From contig SLGL01000199.1 in the NCBI GenBank assembly GCA_007123785.1, positions 1 to 23,056 of the forward strand: a stretch of 23,056 nt of DNA, given 5' to 3'. The notes beneath the pieces are model-generated. The model was not told where the DNA came from. It searched no databases and saw only the letters and a program-made list of their open reading frames with translations. The position numbers were made by a program, and so were the translations under genes. Shown piece after piece: positions 15,282 to 23,056 of this stretch. This DNA comes from Balneolaceae bacterium. GTDB lineage: Bacteria > Bacteroidota > Rhodothermia > Balneolales > Balneolaceae. Each line of letters starts with the position of its first letter. Position 1 is the first letter of the stretch.

Positions 15282-16565
15282 TCAGACTGAATCGAAAGGT
15301 AAAACTCCGGTACCTTCAAATCGGGCGTTTTCTCCCAGTTCACGTTCAATCCGTAAAATTTCGTTCCACTTTACCATTCTTTCCGACCGTGTAAAAGAAC
15401 CCACCTTCAACTGCCCGGCATTCAATGCCACAGCCAGGTGAGAAATAAACGAGTCTTCGGTCTCTCCCGACCGGGCCGATACCACCGGCGACCATCCAAA
15501 TTGCTGTGTTTGACGGATGCATTCCATTGTTTGCGTTACTGTGCCGATCTGGTTCAATTTAATCAGTACGCTGTTGGCCAGGCCTGATTTTTGCCCTTCC
15601 TTCACCCGTTCCGTATCAGTTGTAAACAAATCATCTCCGATGATCTGGAGCTTGTCTCCGTAATGTGTCGTAAGTTTTTTCCAGTTTTTGACATCATCTT
15701 CAGCGAATGGGTCTTCAATGGAAATTATGGGATAATTTCTGCACCAGGATGATATCAGGTCATAAAACTGAGCGGGTTTGAGTGACCTGTTTTCAAGTGC
15801 AAGATGATAGTTTTCACCAGAAAAAAACTCGGATGCTGCGATATCGAGTGAGAGATGAACATCTGTTCCTGCATGGTATCCGGCCTGTTCTATCGACTGG
15901 AGGAGCATATCAAACACCTCCTCGTTACTGCTGAATTCCGGCCAGTAACCGCCTTCATCCGCAACCCCTGCAAGCCGTCCTGTTTTTTTGAGAATTTCCC
16001 CGCACTGGTGGTATATATTGAACGTCATTTCCAGGCACTCCGAAAAGCTACGTGCACCTGTACAGATGATCATAAAATCCTGCACATCAATCCTCCCCGA
16101 ACTATGAGCACCCCCTCCGATAATCTGAATTTCGGGTAATGGAAGAAGATACCCACCTCCGTTTGTAAGTGATTGAAATAGCGGCACACCCTTCGCCTTC
16201 GCTGATGCCCGTGCGATGGCCATCGAAACACCTACAATTGCATTTGCGCCTAAATTCGATTTGTTCAGGGTTCCGTCAAGTTCGCACATCAGCCGGTCAA
16301 GCATCTGTTGCTCCTGCACATTTTTCCCTTGCAGTAGCGGTTCGATACGCGTTTTCACATTTTCAATCGCCTGAAAAACCGATTTCCCTTTGAACCGAGA
16401 CGGATCGCCATCGCGGAGTTCCAGCGACTCGAACTTTCCGGTTGACGCACCCGATGGAACAATGGCACGGCCTCTGACACCGTTTTCCAGAATCACCTCT
16501 GTTTCAAGGGTCGGGTTACCTCGTGAATCAAAAACCTGGAAGGCGTCAATTTGTTTGATGATCAT
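15282..16565 (-). CDS. Enolase-family protein with altered catalytic residues
   Basis: The 427-aa product aligns with phosphopyruvate hydratase end to end: VPSGASTG loop at 36-43, DEGG with Glu204, metal ligands Asp241, Glu284 and Asp311, the base Lys336 in LIKLNQIGT, and Lys387. Two residues needed for 2-phosphoglycerate dehydration differ. The usual SHRSGETED is SARSGETED, so the substrate-binding His (E. coli His369) is Ala364. The usual QEFMI is QDFMI, so the catalytic Glu (E. coli Glu167) is Asp163. The NGGAH loop is GGGAHSSG. It may be a paralogue with reduced or changed activity, or a lineage-specific working enolase. I therefore withhold the symbol eno. The start overlaps the stop of the kinase-like gene by 4 bases (ATGA), so the two are translationally coupled. 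It converges on moeA, 11 bases apart. Confidence 0.85.
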   Translation of the reverse strand: MIIKQIDAFQVFDSRGNPTLETEVILENGVRGRAIVPSGASTGKFESLELRDGDPSRFKGKSVFQAIENVKTRIEPLLQGKNVQEQQMLDRLMCELDGTLNKSNLGANAIVGVSMAIARASAKAKGVPLFQSLTNGGGYLLPLPEIQIIGGGAHSSGRIDVQDFMIICTGARSFSECLEMTFNIYHQCGEILKKTGRLAGVADEGGYWPEFSSNEEVFDMLLQSIEQAGYHAGTDVHLSLDIAASEFFSGENYHLALENRSLKPAQFYDLISSWCRNYPIISIEDPFAEDDVKNWKKLTTHYGDKLQIIGDDLFTTDTERVKEGQKSGLANSVLIKLNQIGTVTQTMECIRQTQQFGWSPVVSARSGETEDSFISHLAVALNAGQLKVGSFTRSERMVKWNEILRIERELGENARFEGTGVLPFDSV

Positions 16566-17563
16566 GATGGTTCGGCTTGAAGTTGATCTGTCCAGTTTTT
16601 ATTAATGGCTGGCAGCTCAAAGTTTCTGCTTCGGAGCTGTTGTGATACAAATGACCTGACGAACTCTTTCTCCGGGTCATCAAAATATTCTACGGGCGAT
16701 TTCCCGTCGATCCGGGCCAGCATCAGAAGGAGAAGCAATTTACCGGTTCTGTCCTTCAGGTTTAGGGGTGATTCCTCATCTGCCTTTTTAAAGTAAACTT
16801 TCCAGAACAGCGGTGCCAGGTTTTTACAGGATTGTTGACGAGTCTTGTTCCAAAGCATCTTCAGGTGAAGGTGATTCAGCAAGAAAGCCAGGTCGAAGGC
16901 CGGATCACCCAAACAGGCCACTTCGTGATCGAGCAGAACCACCCTGTTATTACCTGCCAGAATATTTTTTGGGCTGAAGTCTCCGTGAATTACTGTTTCG
17001 TTGTGGTGGTTCAGTCGTTCCGCTTCTTGAAAAAAGATATTCCGAAACTCAGGATGTCGCTCTGCTGTGGTGACCAGATAGGGATCAGTCCGTAAATTTT
17101 TAAAATAGCTCTTATCTTCGAATATAGTACGGGTTTCCGTATCATGCCGGCTCAGCCGGTGCAAATCAGCCAGCAAATCAGCCGCTTTTCGAGTGGTTTT
17201 TGAGTCAAAATTTCCAACTGAAAGCTGCTCTTTCCAGTTTTTGAAAGATAGCGGATCGAGGTATTCCATTACGAAAAAATTGAGATCATCATCCGCAAAA
17301 ATCACTTCCGGCACGGAGCCGGGCAGGATCTGCTGCATATACTCCGCAAATTGGCGTTCAGTGCGATTGCGTCTTATATCGGAAAACCAGTCATCCTTCA
17401 CTTTGAGTTTTTCCAGTGCCTGCTTCACGACCAGCCGGACTGAACCGTCTGCCACCAGGAAAATATCAGATGAAACACCTCCCTCAAGTGGCTTGATTTC
17501 AGGTTTTTGGCTTGAAATCAGGCGGATTTCACAAAGTTTTTGGATGATGAGACTGCGTTTCAT
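16562..17563 (-). CDS. APH/choline-kinase-fold phosphotransferase
   Basis: The 333-aa product has the protein-kinase-like aminoglycoside phosphotransferase fold: a Gly-rich loop EGGVSSDIFLV at 27-37, the ATP Lys47 in LVVKQAL, the linker VMEYLDPLSFKNW near 98-110, the catalytic loop VIHGDFSPKNIL at 191-202 (Asp195, Asn200) and the metal motif LLDHEVACLGDPAFDLA at 210-226. It is therefore likely an active small-molecule kinase. Family members phosphorylate aminoglycosides, choline, homoserine, methylthioribose and hydroxylysine, among others; nothing here fixes the substrate, and antibiotic resistance should not be assumed. Its stop overlaps the start of the enolase-like gene, suggesting consecutive steps on one metabolite. 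It diverges from the IlvD-type dehydratase with 85 bases between them. Confidence 0.85.
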   Translation of the reverse strand: MKRSLIIQKLCEIRLISSQKPEIKPLEGGVSSDIFLVADGSVRLVVKQALEKLKVKDDWFSDIRRNRTERQFAEYMQQILPGSVPEVIFADDDLNFFVMEYLDPLSFKNWKEQLSVGNFDSKTTRKAADLLADLHRLSRHDTETRTIFEDKSYFKNLRTDPYLVTTAERHPEFRNIFFQEAERLNHHNETVIHGDFSPKNILAGNNRVVLLDHEVACLGDPAFDLAFLLNHLHLKMLWNKTRQQSCKNLAPLFWKVYFKKADEESPLNLKDRTGKLLLLLMLARIDGKSPVEYFDDPEKEFVRSFVSQQLRSRNFELPAINKNWTDQLQAEPS

Positions 17564-17648
17564 GATTTTTCAATAAGATAAAATTAAGTTTTTCGTCGCC
17601 AATTATTTTAGTAGGTTTTTTTAAACAAATTCAAAAAAGAAAATAATC

Positions 17649-19370
17649 ATGGCAGATACCAACAAAAAACTTCGCAGCAGTGAATGGTTCGGTAAAAAAG
17701 GGAAAGATGGCCTCATCTACCGGGCGTGGATGAAAAAAACCGGAATTCCGAATCACTATTTCAAAGAAAAGCCAGTGATCGGGATCTGCAATACCTGGTC
17801 GGAGCTGACGCCGTGTAATTCACATTTTCGTGATCTGGCGAAGTCAGTAAGGGAGGGAGTTATTGAGGCGGGTGGATTTCCGGTAGAATTTCCGGTGATG
17901 TCACTCGGAGAAACCCTGATGAAACCTACGGCGATGCTCTACAGAAATCTGGCGAGTATGGATGTGGAGGAGTCGATCCGTGCCAATCCTGTGGATGGTG
18001 TGGTGCTGCTCTGTGGATGTGACAAAACCACTCCCAGCCTGGTGATGGGTGCATGCAGTGTAGATTTGCCGACCATTGTAGTCTCCGGCGGCCCAATGTT
18101 GACCGGAAAGTTTAAAGGAAAGGAGATCAGCACAAGCGACGGCTGGCGGTTTGCCGAAAAGCTGAAAACCGGAGAAATGTCGTTTGCCGAAATGGAGGAA
18201 GCTGAAGGATGCATGTGTCGCAGCGACGGACACTGTGCTGTGATGGGAACAGCCAGCACAATGGCCAGTATGGTAGAATCACTGGGGCTCTCCCTTCCAG
18301 GAAATGCAGCCATTCCCGCACCCGATATGCGCAGAAAGCTGGTTGCCTATCACTCAGGGCAGCGCATTGTGGAGATGGTGGATGAAGACCTGAAACTTTC
18401 AGATATTCTCACCCGTCGAGCGTTTGAAAATTCAATTAAAATTAATACCTCTATAGGCGGGTCCACGAACTTTGTGGTGCATTTGCTTGCAATTGCGGGT
18501 CGCATTGGTGTGGAGCTGAACCTTGCCGATTTTGACGAGCTTTCCCGCGACATTCCTCTGCTTGCGAACCTTCAGCCCTCAGGTGAATTTTTTATGGAGG
18601 ATTTTTACTACGCCGGAGGGCTGCCTGCTATCATCAAAGAAATGCTGCCCCGGCTGGTTACAAGCGTAAAAACGGTAACCGGCAAAACGGTTTCTGAACT
18701 GTACGAAGATGCTGAATGCTACAATCGCGATGTAATCTCCACTCTCGACAAACCGTTAAAAGGGGAAGTGGGACTGGCGATTTTGAAGGGGAATTTGTGT
18801 GAGGAAGGAGCTGTAATTAAACCATCGGCAGCATCACCTGAATTGTTGACCCACAAAGGCCGTGCCGTGGTGTTCGAGCAAATCGAGGATTACAAAGAGC
18901 GTATCAGCGATCCCGATCTTGACATAAAGGAAGATGATATTTTGGTTTTGAAGAATGTGGGGCCAAAGGGATATCCCGGAATGCCGGAGGTGGGTAATAT
19001 GGGGCTTCCCCAAAAAATTCTCGAAGCCGGAGTGACCGATATGGTGAGAATTTCAGATGGCCGGATGAGTGGTACAGCGTTCGGAACAGCGGTTCTTCAC
19101 GTTTCTCCCGAAGCAGCAGACGGCGGGAACCTGGCATTGGTTCAAAATGGAGACATTATCGAGCTGGATGTCCCGAATCGGACTCTTACCCTGCACGTAT
19201 CAGACGAAGAACTGGAAAAGCGAAGAGAATCCTGGAAACCCCTGCCGATGCATATGGATCGCGGCTACTGGCATCTCTATCAAAAACACGTACAGCAGGC
19301 GCATCTCGGTGCCGATCTCGACTTTCTGCGCGGAAAATCCGGCAGTACAGTTAAACGCGATTCACACTGA
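17649..19370 (+). CDS. IlvD/Edd-family sugar-acid dehydratase (arabinonate/xylonate/fuconate type)
   Basis: This enzyme removes water from a sugar acid to give a 2-keto-3-deoxy acid. The 573-aa product has the sugar-acid (not branched-chain) subgroup start, RSSEWFGKKGKDGLIYRAW at 9-27, then ICNTWSELTPCNSH. Likely [2Fe-2S] ligands are Cys56, Cys124 and Cys196 (GHCAVMGTAS), Mg ligands include Asp125 and the carbamylated Lys126, and the catalytic Ser474 lies in SDGRMSGTAFGT. It closely resembles L-arabinonate and D-xylonate dehydratases; the substrate cannot be named from sequence. It is transcribed toward the galM-SMP30-SDR-FAH operon, ending 12 bases from galM, which supports a shared pathway. 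Its Fe-S cluster may depend on the carrier at 4143. Confidence 0.92.
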   Translation: MADTNKKLRSSEWFGKKGKDGLIYRAWMKKTGIPNHYFKEKPVIGICNTWSELTPCNSHFRDLAKSVREGVIEAGGFPVEFPVMSLGETLMKPTAMLYRNLASMDVEESIRANPVDGVVLLCGCDKTTPSLVMGACSVDLPTIVVSGGPMLTGKFKGKEISTSDGWRFAEKLKTGEMSFAEMEEAEGCMCRSDGHCAVMGTASTMASMVESLGLSLPGNAAIPAPDMRRKLVAYHSGQRIVEMVDEDLKLSDILTRRAFENSIKINTSIGGSTNFVVHLLAIAGRIGVELNLADFDELSRDIPLLANLQPSGEFFMEDFYYAGGLPAIIKEMLPRLVTSVKTVTGKTVSELYEDAECYNRDVISTLDKPLKGEVGLAILKGNLCEEGAVIKPSAASPELLTHKGRAVVFEQIEDYKERISDPDLDIKEDDILVLKNVGPKGYPGMPEVGNMGLPQKILEAGVTDMVRISDGRMSGTAFGTAVLHVSPEAADGGNLALVQNGDIIELDVPNRTLTLHVSDEELEKRRESWKPLPMHMDRGYWHLYQKHVQQAHLGADLDFLRGKSGSTVKRDSH

Positions 19371-19382
19371 TGGATTCAGATT

Positions 19383-20408
19383 TCACAAAAACTCATACAC
19401 AATCTTAGCCCTGTAATTTTTTCCGGGACGAAGGATACCGGACGGAAATTCGGGCCGGTTCGGTGCATCGGGGTAGTGTTGCGGTTCAAGGCAAAATGCA
19501 CAGTGTTTGCGAAATGGAATTCCTTCGGGTGATTGCAGAGAATTGTCCAGATAATTACCCGTATATAGCTGTATGCAGGGCATCGAGGTGTAAACATTCA
19601 TTCTTCTGCCGCTTTGCGGCTCCTCAACTTCAGCCGCAAGTGCCAGCTCACCTTCAGACTTGTTTAGTACAAAATTGTTATCGAAGCCTAATTTTGTCTG
19701 CCCGATATCTTTGCCGATCGATTTGAACTCTCTGAAATCCAACGGTGTGTCCTCGACGCTATCCACAGCTCCGGTTGGAATCAATTCTTGATCTGTAGGT
19801 GTGTAGGAGTCCGCATTTAGTTTTAGCTGATGATCATGGATATTTTTGGACGGATCACCGGTGAGGTTAAAATAGCCGTGCGAGGTAAAACTGATTGGCG
19901 TGGCTTGATCTGTCATCGCGCCAAAGTCCAGGGTCAGTTTATTGTCGTTATCGAGTGTGTAGGTTACCGAAACATGAAGGTTTCCGGGATAACCTTCCTC
20001 GCCATCTGGGCTTACATAGCTTAGGCTGATCGATTGGTCATCAACAACTTCCACCTCCCATAAAATTTTTTCAAATCCCACAAGTCCGCCGTGCAGGTGA
20101 TTTTCTCCTTCATTTTTTGCCAGTTTGTATGTTTTACCATCCAGATTAAACCGTGCATTTGAAATCCGGTTCGAGACTCTCCCTACAAGTGCACCGAGGT
20201 AGGGATCATTTTTAAGGTATTCCCTGAAACTTCCCAAACCCAGCACAATGTTTTTAAAAACTCCGTTTTGGTCGGGCGTTTTGATGGATGTGATGATGCC
20301 GCCGTAATTGGTAGCGCTGACCTCTACATCGTTCACGTTGGTCAGTATGTAAAGATCGGTTTTCCTGCCATCGGGGAGGTGTCCGTACGGTTGTTGTTTC
20401 AAGGCCAT
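19383..20408 (-). CDS. galM: Aldose 1-epimerase (mutarotase)
   Basis: GalM interconverts alpha and beta anomers of free aldoses. The 341-aa product shows NEGENHLHGG at 99-108 (His104), the catalytic His177 in FTSHGYFNL, Asp243 in KLGFDNNFVL, and the catalytic Glu308 in FCLEPQHYPDAPN. I see no signal peptide, so it is cytoplasmic. It is the last gene of the minus-strand operon, 99 bases after the SMP-30 gene. Anomer exchange before the sugar dehydrogenase fits an oxidative sugar route. Annotation as a mutarotase is solid; its sugar preference is not visible. Confidence 0.93.
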   Translation of the reverse strand: MALKQQPYGHLPDGRKTDLYILTNVNDVEVSATNYGGIITSIKTPDQNGVFKNIVLGLGSFREYLKNDPYLGALVGRVSNRISNARFNLDGKTYKLAKNEGENHLHGGLVGFEKILWEVEVVDDQSISLSYVSPDGEEGYPGNLHVSVTYTLDNDNKLTLDFGAMTDQATPISFTSHGYFNLTGDPSKNIHDHQLKLNADSYTPTDQELIPTGAVDSVEDTPLDFREFKSIGKDIGQTKLGFDNNFVLNKSEGELALAAEVEEPQSGRRMNVYTSMPCIQLYTGNYLDNSLQSPEGIPFRKHCAFCLEPQHYPDAPNRPEFPSGILRPGKNYRAKIVYEFL

Positions 20409-20507
20409 AGTATATTATTAATGTGGTTTGGTACTGAATTTCAGGGGTGATGGGATGTCATAGTGAAAAGAGACGTGATGCTGCAAGCTTCAATAGCAGA
20501 TGAATCG

Positions 20508-21395
20508 TTAACCTGCGAAGGAGTTCACCGGAACGCCTTTTACGGGTAATTTTACTTTGAAAATTGAGCCTGATAATGGGTGTTGTTCCACTTCTTCCCG
20601 GCTCATGTGTTCGCGACAGGTGGTAATGTAGAGTTCATCCATATTTTTGCCTCCGAAAGCACAGGAGGTGGGTTTGGGTACAGGCAAGTTAATTTCGGCA
20701 ATCAATTCCCCATTTTCAGGGTTGAACCTGCGCACTTTTGAACCTGCATAAAAGGCTATCCAAAGACAGCCTTCTTCGTCATTGGCCATTCCGTCGGGAT
20801 AGCCGAACTCCTCCGGCAGTTTCCGGATCACTTTGCGGTTTTTTATATTACCGGTTTCCTGCTCATAATCGAACGCGGAGATTTGCCGGGTGGGGGTGTC
20901 GATGAAATAAAATGTATCTTCATTCCGGTTCCAGGCGAGGCCGTTGGAGATCGTTACACCCGTTACTTTCTGGTTAACAGACAGATCGGTGTGCAGGCAA
21001 TAGAGAGAGCCGGCGCCTTTTTTCAGATCATAGGCCAGGGTCCCTGCCCAGAATCGTCCGGCAGGATCACATTTCCCATCGTTGAAACGGTTGCCGGGCA
21101 GGTGAGATTCGGGATCAGCAAAACGCACCAGTTTTTCGTTTTCAGGATCAAAAAAGGCGAAACCGGACTTTATCGCAAGGACCAGTCCTCCTTTTTTTCT
21201 GAGTACTGCCGCCCCAACATGTTCACCTATGTTGAAACTTCTGTTCCGGCCAGATTCCGGATCGTACTCGAACAGTATACCCGACAGAATATCCACCCAG
21301 AACAATTTTTGAGTTTTTGCATTCCAAACCGGCCCTTCACCGAGGTGAGCGTCCGCTTCCAGTTCCAGTTTTGCTTCGAATGATTGTACAGACAT
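20508..21395 (-). CDS. SMP-30/gluconolactonase-family sugar lactonase
   Basis: SMP-30 family beta-propeller lactonases hydrolyse aldonolactones made by sugar dehydrogenases. The 295-aa product has the metal ligands in place: Glu20 in LGEGPVW, Asn151 in ISNGLAW and Asp201 in GYPDGMAND. The substrate loop NRFNDGKCDPAGRFWAGT at 102-119 supplies Arg103 and Asn105. No secretion signal is seen. It begins 15 bases after the SDR gene, so it is co-transcribed with it. Candidate substrates are fuconolactone, rhamnonolactone, arabinonolactone or xylonolactone; context cannot decide. Confidence 0.92.
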   Translation of the reverse strand: MSVQSFEAKLELEADAHLGEGPVWNAKTQKLFWVDILSGILFEYDPESGRNRSFNIGEHVGAAVLRKKGGLVLAIKSGFAFFDPENEKLVRFADPESHLPGNRFNDGKCDPAGRFWAGTLAYDLKKGAGSLYCLHTDLSVNQKVTGVTISNGLAWNRNEDTFYFIDTPTRQISAFDYEQETGNIKNRKVIRKLPEEFGYPDGMANDEEGCLWIAFYAGSKVRRFNPENGELIAEINLPVPKPTSCAFGGKNMDELYITTCREHMSREEVEQHPLSGSIFKVKLPVKGVPVNSFAG

Positions 21396-21410
21396 AGCTT
21401 TATTTTTGTT

Positions 21411-22181
21411 TTAATCGGCTCCGGAACCGCCTATTTGCACCCCGATTCCACCGTCAATTCGAATCGGATGGCCATTCAGGAAGGAGCCTTTTTCACTTGC
21501 TGCAAAGGCAGCCATTTCAGCGATCTCCTTCGCTGTGCCCATCCGCTTCACCAGATGAATGTCGATAGTGGCCTGTCTTGTTTGTTCGGGGTTCGGAGAT
21601 TTTTCGAACGCCTCGCGATTCAATGGGGTGTCAATACCTCCGGGACAGATCGCAACGCTGCGTATTTCAGGTGCATAGTCTACAGCAATACTGCGGGTCA
21701 GCCCCAACATGGCGGTCTTTGATGTAGTGTAAGCAGCCACTTTATCCTGCGAAATGAATGCCTGAGCGCTCGACATGTTGATCACAATTCCGGCGCCCTG
21801 TTTCTGCATCTCAGGGATGGCATATTTCGCACAGAAAAACGCTCCTTTCAGATTGATGTTCATGACGGCATCCCATACCTCTTCTGAGGTATCCGTGACC
21901 GTTGCGTATTTCAGAATGCCCGCATTGTTTACCAGAACATCTACTCCGCCGAAGGTCTCTACAGCCTTATTTATCGCTTCTTGTACCTCCTTTTCGCTGG
22001 AAACATCGCACTTCACAAAAAGCGTTTTGCTGCCAAGCTCCTCACTTAGTTTTTTTCCAGTTTTCGAATCAACATCCAGAATAACCACGTTCGCCTGTTC
22101 CCGGTGGAACACACGCACACAGCCTTCACCGATACCTTTAGAACCACCGGTTACAATAACTGTTTTGTTTTTAAAGGACAT
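21411..22181 (-). CDS. Classical short-chain dehydrogenase/reductase (SDR), sugar-pathway type
   Basis: The 256-aa product is a classical SDR: cofactor motif TGGSKGIG at 11-18, NNAG at 85-88, Asn110, and the catalytic Ser137 or 138, Tyr151 and Lys155. Asp36 after the second strand (VVILDVD) indicates NAD over NADP. It could oxidise the free sugar at C1, or oxidise a 2-keto-3-deoxy acid at C4 to a 2,4-diketo acid for the FAH protein encoded upstream. The second fits better because FAH hydrolases of this type act on diketo acids, but this is inference. It lies 54 bases after the FAH gene and 15 bases before the lactonase gene. Confidence 0.9.
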   Translation of the reverse strand: MSFKNKTVIVTGGSKGIGEGCVRVFHREQANVVILDVDSKTGKKLSEELGSKTLFVKCDVSSEKEVQEAINKAVETFGGVDVLVNNAGILKYATVTDTSEEVWDAVMNINLKGAFFCAKYAIPEMQKQGAGIVINMSSAQAFISQDKVAAYTTSKTAMLGLTRSIAVDYAPEIRSVAICPGGIDTPLNREAFEKSPNPEQTRQATIDIHLVKRMGTAKEIAEMAAFAASEKGSFLNGHPIRIDGGIGVQIGGSGAD

Positions 22182-22235
22182 AATTAAATGAAAGATTTTT
22201 AGGGTTAGAATCCGCCGTTCGAACCACAGGATTTA

Positions 22236-23056
22236 TTATCCTTCGTATGCCCGCACGGTTTGTTTCGAAACTCCCAATCCATCAATGCCGAGTTCCACTT
22301 CATCACCGGGTTTGAGATATTGCGGGGGAGAAAATCCAAGGCCAACACCGGCCGGAGTTCCGGTTGAAATGATGTCACCGGGATGGAGTGTCATATATTG
22401 TGAAATATAGCTCACCAGAAAGGGAATCTTGAAAATAAAGTCGGCCGTTGAGCCATCCTGTTTCATTTCTCCGTTAACTTTTAGCCAGAGGCGAAGGTTG
22501 TCCACATCTTTAATTTCATCTTTGGTTGCAACAAACGGCCCGATTGGTGCGAAGTTGTCGCAGCTTTTGCCTTTAACCCACTGGCCGCCGCGCTCAAGCT
22601 GGAACTCCCGCTCGCTGTAGTCGTTATGAATGCAGTAACCGGCCACATAATCCATCGCTTCCTTTTCGCTGACATAACTGGCTTTTTTACCGATCACAAC
22701 AGCCAGCTCCACTTCCCAGTCACTTTTTTTGCTGTTTTTGGGAATCACCATATCGTCGTTTGGTCCCACAATGGCAGAGGTGGCTTTAAAAAAGAGTATG
22801 GGCTCTGCGGGAATATCCATACCGCCTTCTTTGGCATGATCAGCGTAGTTTAGTCCTACACAAACAATTTTGCCAGTATCGGTTACGGGCGGGCCCAGGC
22901 GCACTCTGTCGGCTACTTTCGGGGCGGAATCAGCACTGGTGCCCAGCCATTTTCCCAGCTTTTCGAGTCCGCCAGAGCTGAAAAACTCCGGGTTAAAATC
23001 ATTTGTAAATTCAGATACATCAACTTTTGTCTTTTCATTGATGATGACGCCGGGCT
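22236..23056 (-). CDS. Fumarylacetoacetate hydrolase (FAH)-family protein, 5'-truncated by window edge
   Basis: The frame is open through the window edge: residues upstream of the GTG at 22904 read as a typical N-terminal domain (PGVIINEKTKVDVSEF, then GGLEKLGKW), so the true start is outside. The core has VCVGLNYADHAKE, the metal-ligand region SDWEVELAVVIGK, HNDYSEREFQ, GKSCDNFAPIGP and ISTGTPAGVG. This is the ureidoglycolate-lyase-like / 2,4-diketo-3-deoxy-L-fuconate hydrolase (LRA6-like) subgroup rather than a plain fumarylacetoacetase. In that pathway the enzyme splits the diketo acid into pyruvate and a hydroxy acid. The operon partners (SDR, lactonase, mutarotase) and the facing dehydratase agree. 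About 273 residues are visible, of an expected 285 or so. Confidence 0.9.
   Translation of the reverse strand, partial: PGVIINEKTKVDVSEFTNDFNPEFFSSGGLEKLGKWLGTSADSAPKVADRVRLGPPVTDTGKIVCVGLNYADHAKEGGMDIPAEPILFFKATSAIVGPNDDMVIPKNSKKSDWEVELAVVIGKKASYVSEKEAMDYVAGYCIHNDYSEREFQLERGGQWVKGKSCDNFAPIGPFVATKDEIKDVDNLRLWLKVNGEMKQDGSTADFIFKIPFLVSYISQYMTLHPGDIISTGTPAGVGLGFSPPQYLKPGDEVELGIDGLGVSKQTVRAYEG

Noticed and set aside
16562..17563. Aminoglycoside resistance gene
   Set aside because: Only the general APH fold is visible; placement beside an enolase-like gene suggests metabolism, not resistance.
1..23056. tRNA, rRNA, CRISPR array, insertion sequence or prophage genes
   Set aside because: None seen: no cloverleaf-like run, spaced direct repeats, transposase or integrase motifs in any gap, and all gaps are under about 210 bases.

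Overview
The window is ordinary chromosomal DNA of a Gram-negative, respiring bacterium. It has no mobile element, CRISPR array, rRNA or tRNA that I could see. Gene content (type 2 COX15/CtaA haem A synthase, NDH-2, a Tat-exported nitrate reductase, an HAHSH-type membrane protein seen in Bacteroidota relatives, non-phosphorylative sugar-acid catabolism) and mostly weak Shine-Dalgarno sequences suggest the Bacteroidota/Balneolota/Rhodothermota group. This placement is inference, of moderate to low confidence.

Layout. (1) 1-4577, plus strand: lipB (5' end outside the window), lipA, plsY, gpsA (plsY/gpsA overlap by 4 bases), a Schlafen-AlbA_2 protein and an A-type iron-sulfur carrier. These cover lipoate synthesis, the first steps of phospholipid synthesis and Fe-S assembly. 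(2) 4686-10232, minus strand: NDH-2, Hsp33, a repeat-built small helical protein with its own terminator, a histidine-bearing 12-helix-like membrane protein, and haem A synthase. The theme is respiration and redox stress. (3) 10440-13985, minus strand: a compact periplasmic nitrate reductase operon, napA, then a membrane tetrahaem cytochrome, then a 77-aa two-helix protein. moeA (molybdopterin insertion) diverges from it at 14065. (4) 15282-17563, minus strand: an APH-fold kinase-like gene overlapping by 4 bases an enolase homologue in which the catalytic His is Ala and a catalytic Glu is Asp. (5) 17649-23056: an IlvD/Edd-type sugar-acid dehydratase (plus) convergent with an operon of FAH-family hydrolase (5' end outside the window), SDR dehydrogenase, SMP-30 lactonase and aldose 1-epimerase (minus).

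The last group reads as a non-phosphorylative route: mutarotation, oxidation, lactone hydrolysis, dehydration, second oxidation and C-C cleavage of a sugar such as L-fucose, L-rhamnose or a pentose. The exact sugar cannot be fixed from sequence. The most unusual items are the enolase-like protein with its coupled kinase-like partner, the minimal nap operon lacking napB/napD/napGH, the repeat protein with a palindrome in its leader, and the uncharacterised histidine membrane protein beside ctaA. No intergenic stretch exceeds about 210 bases.
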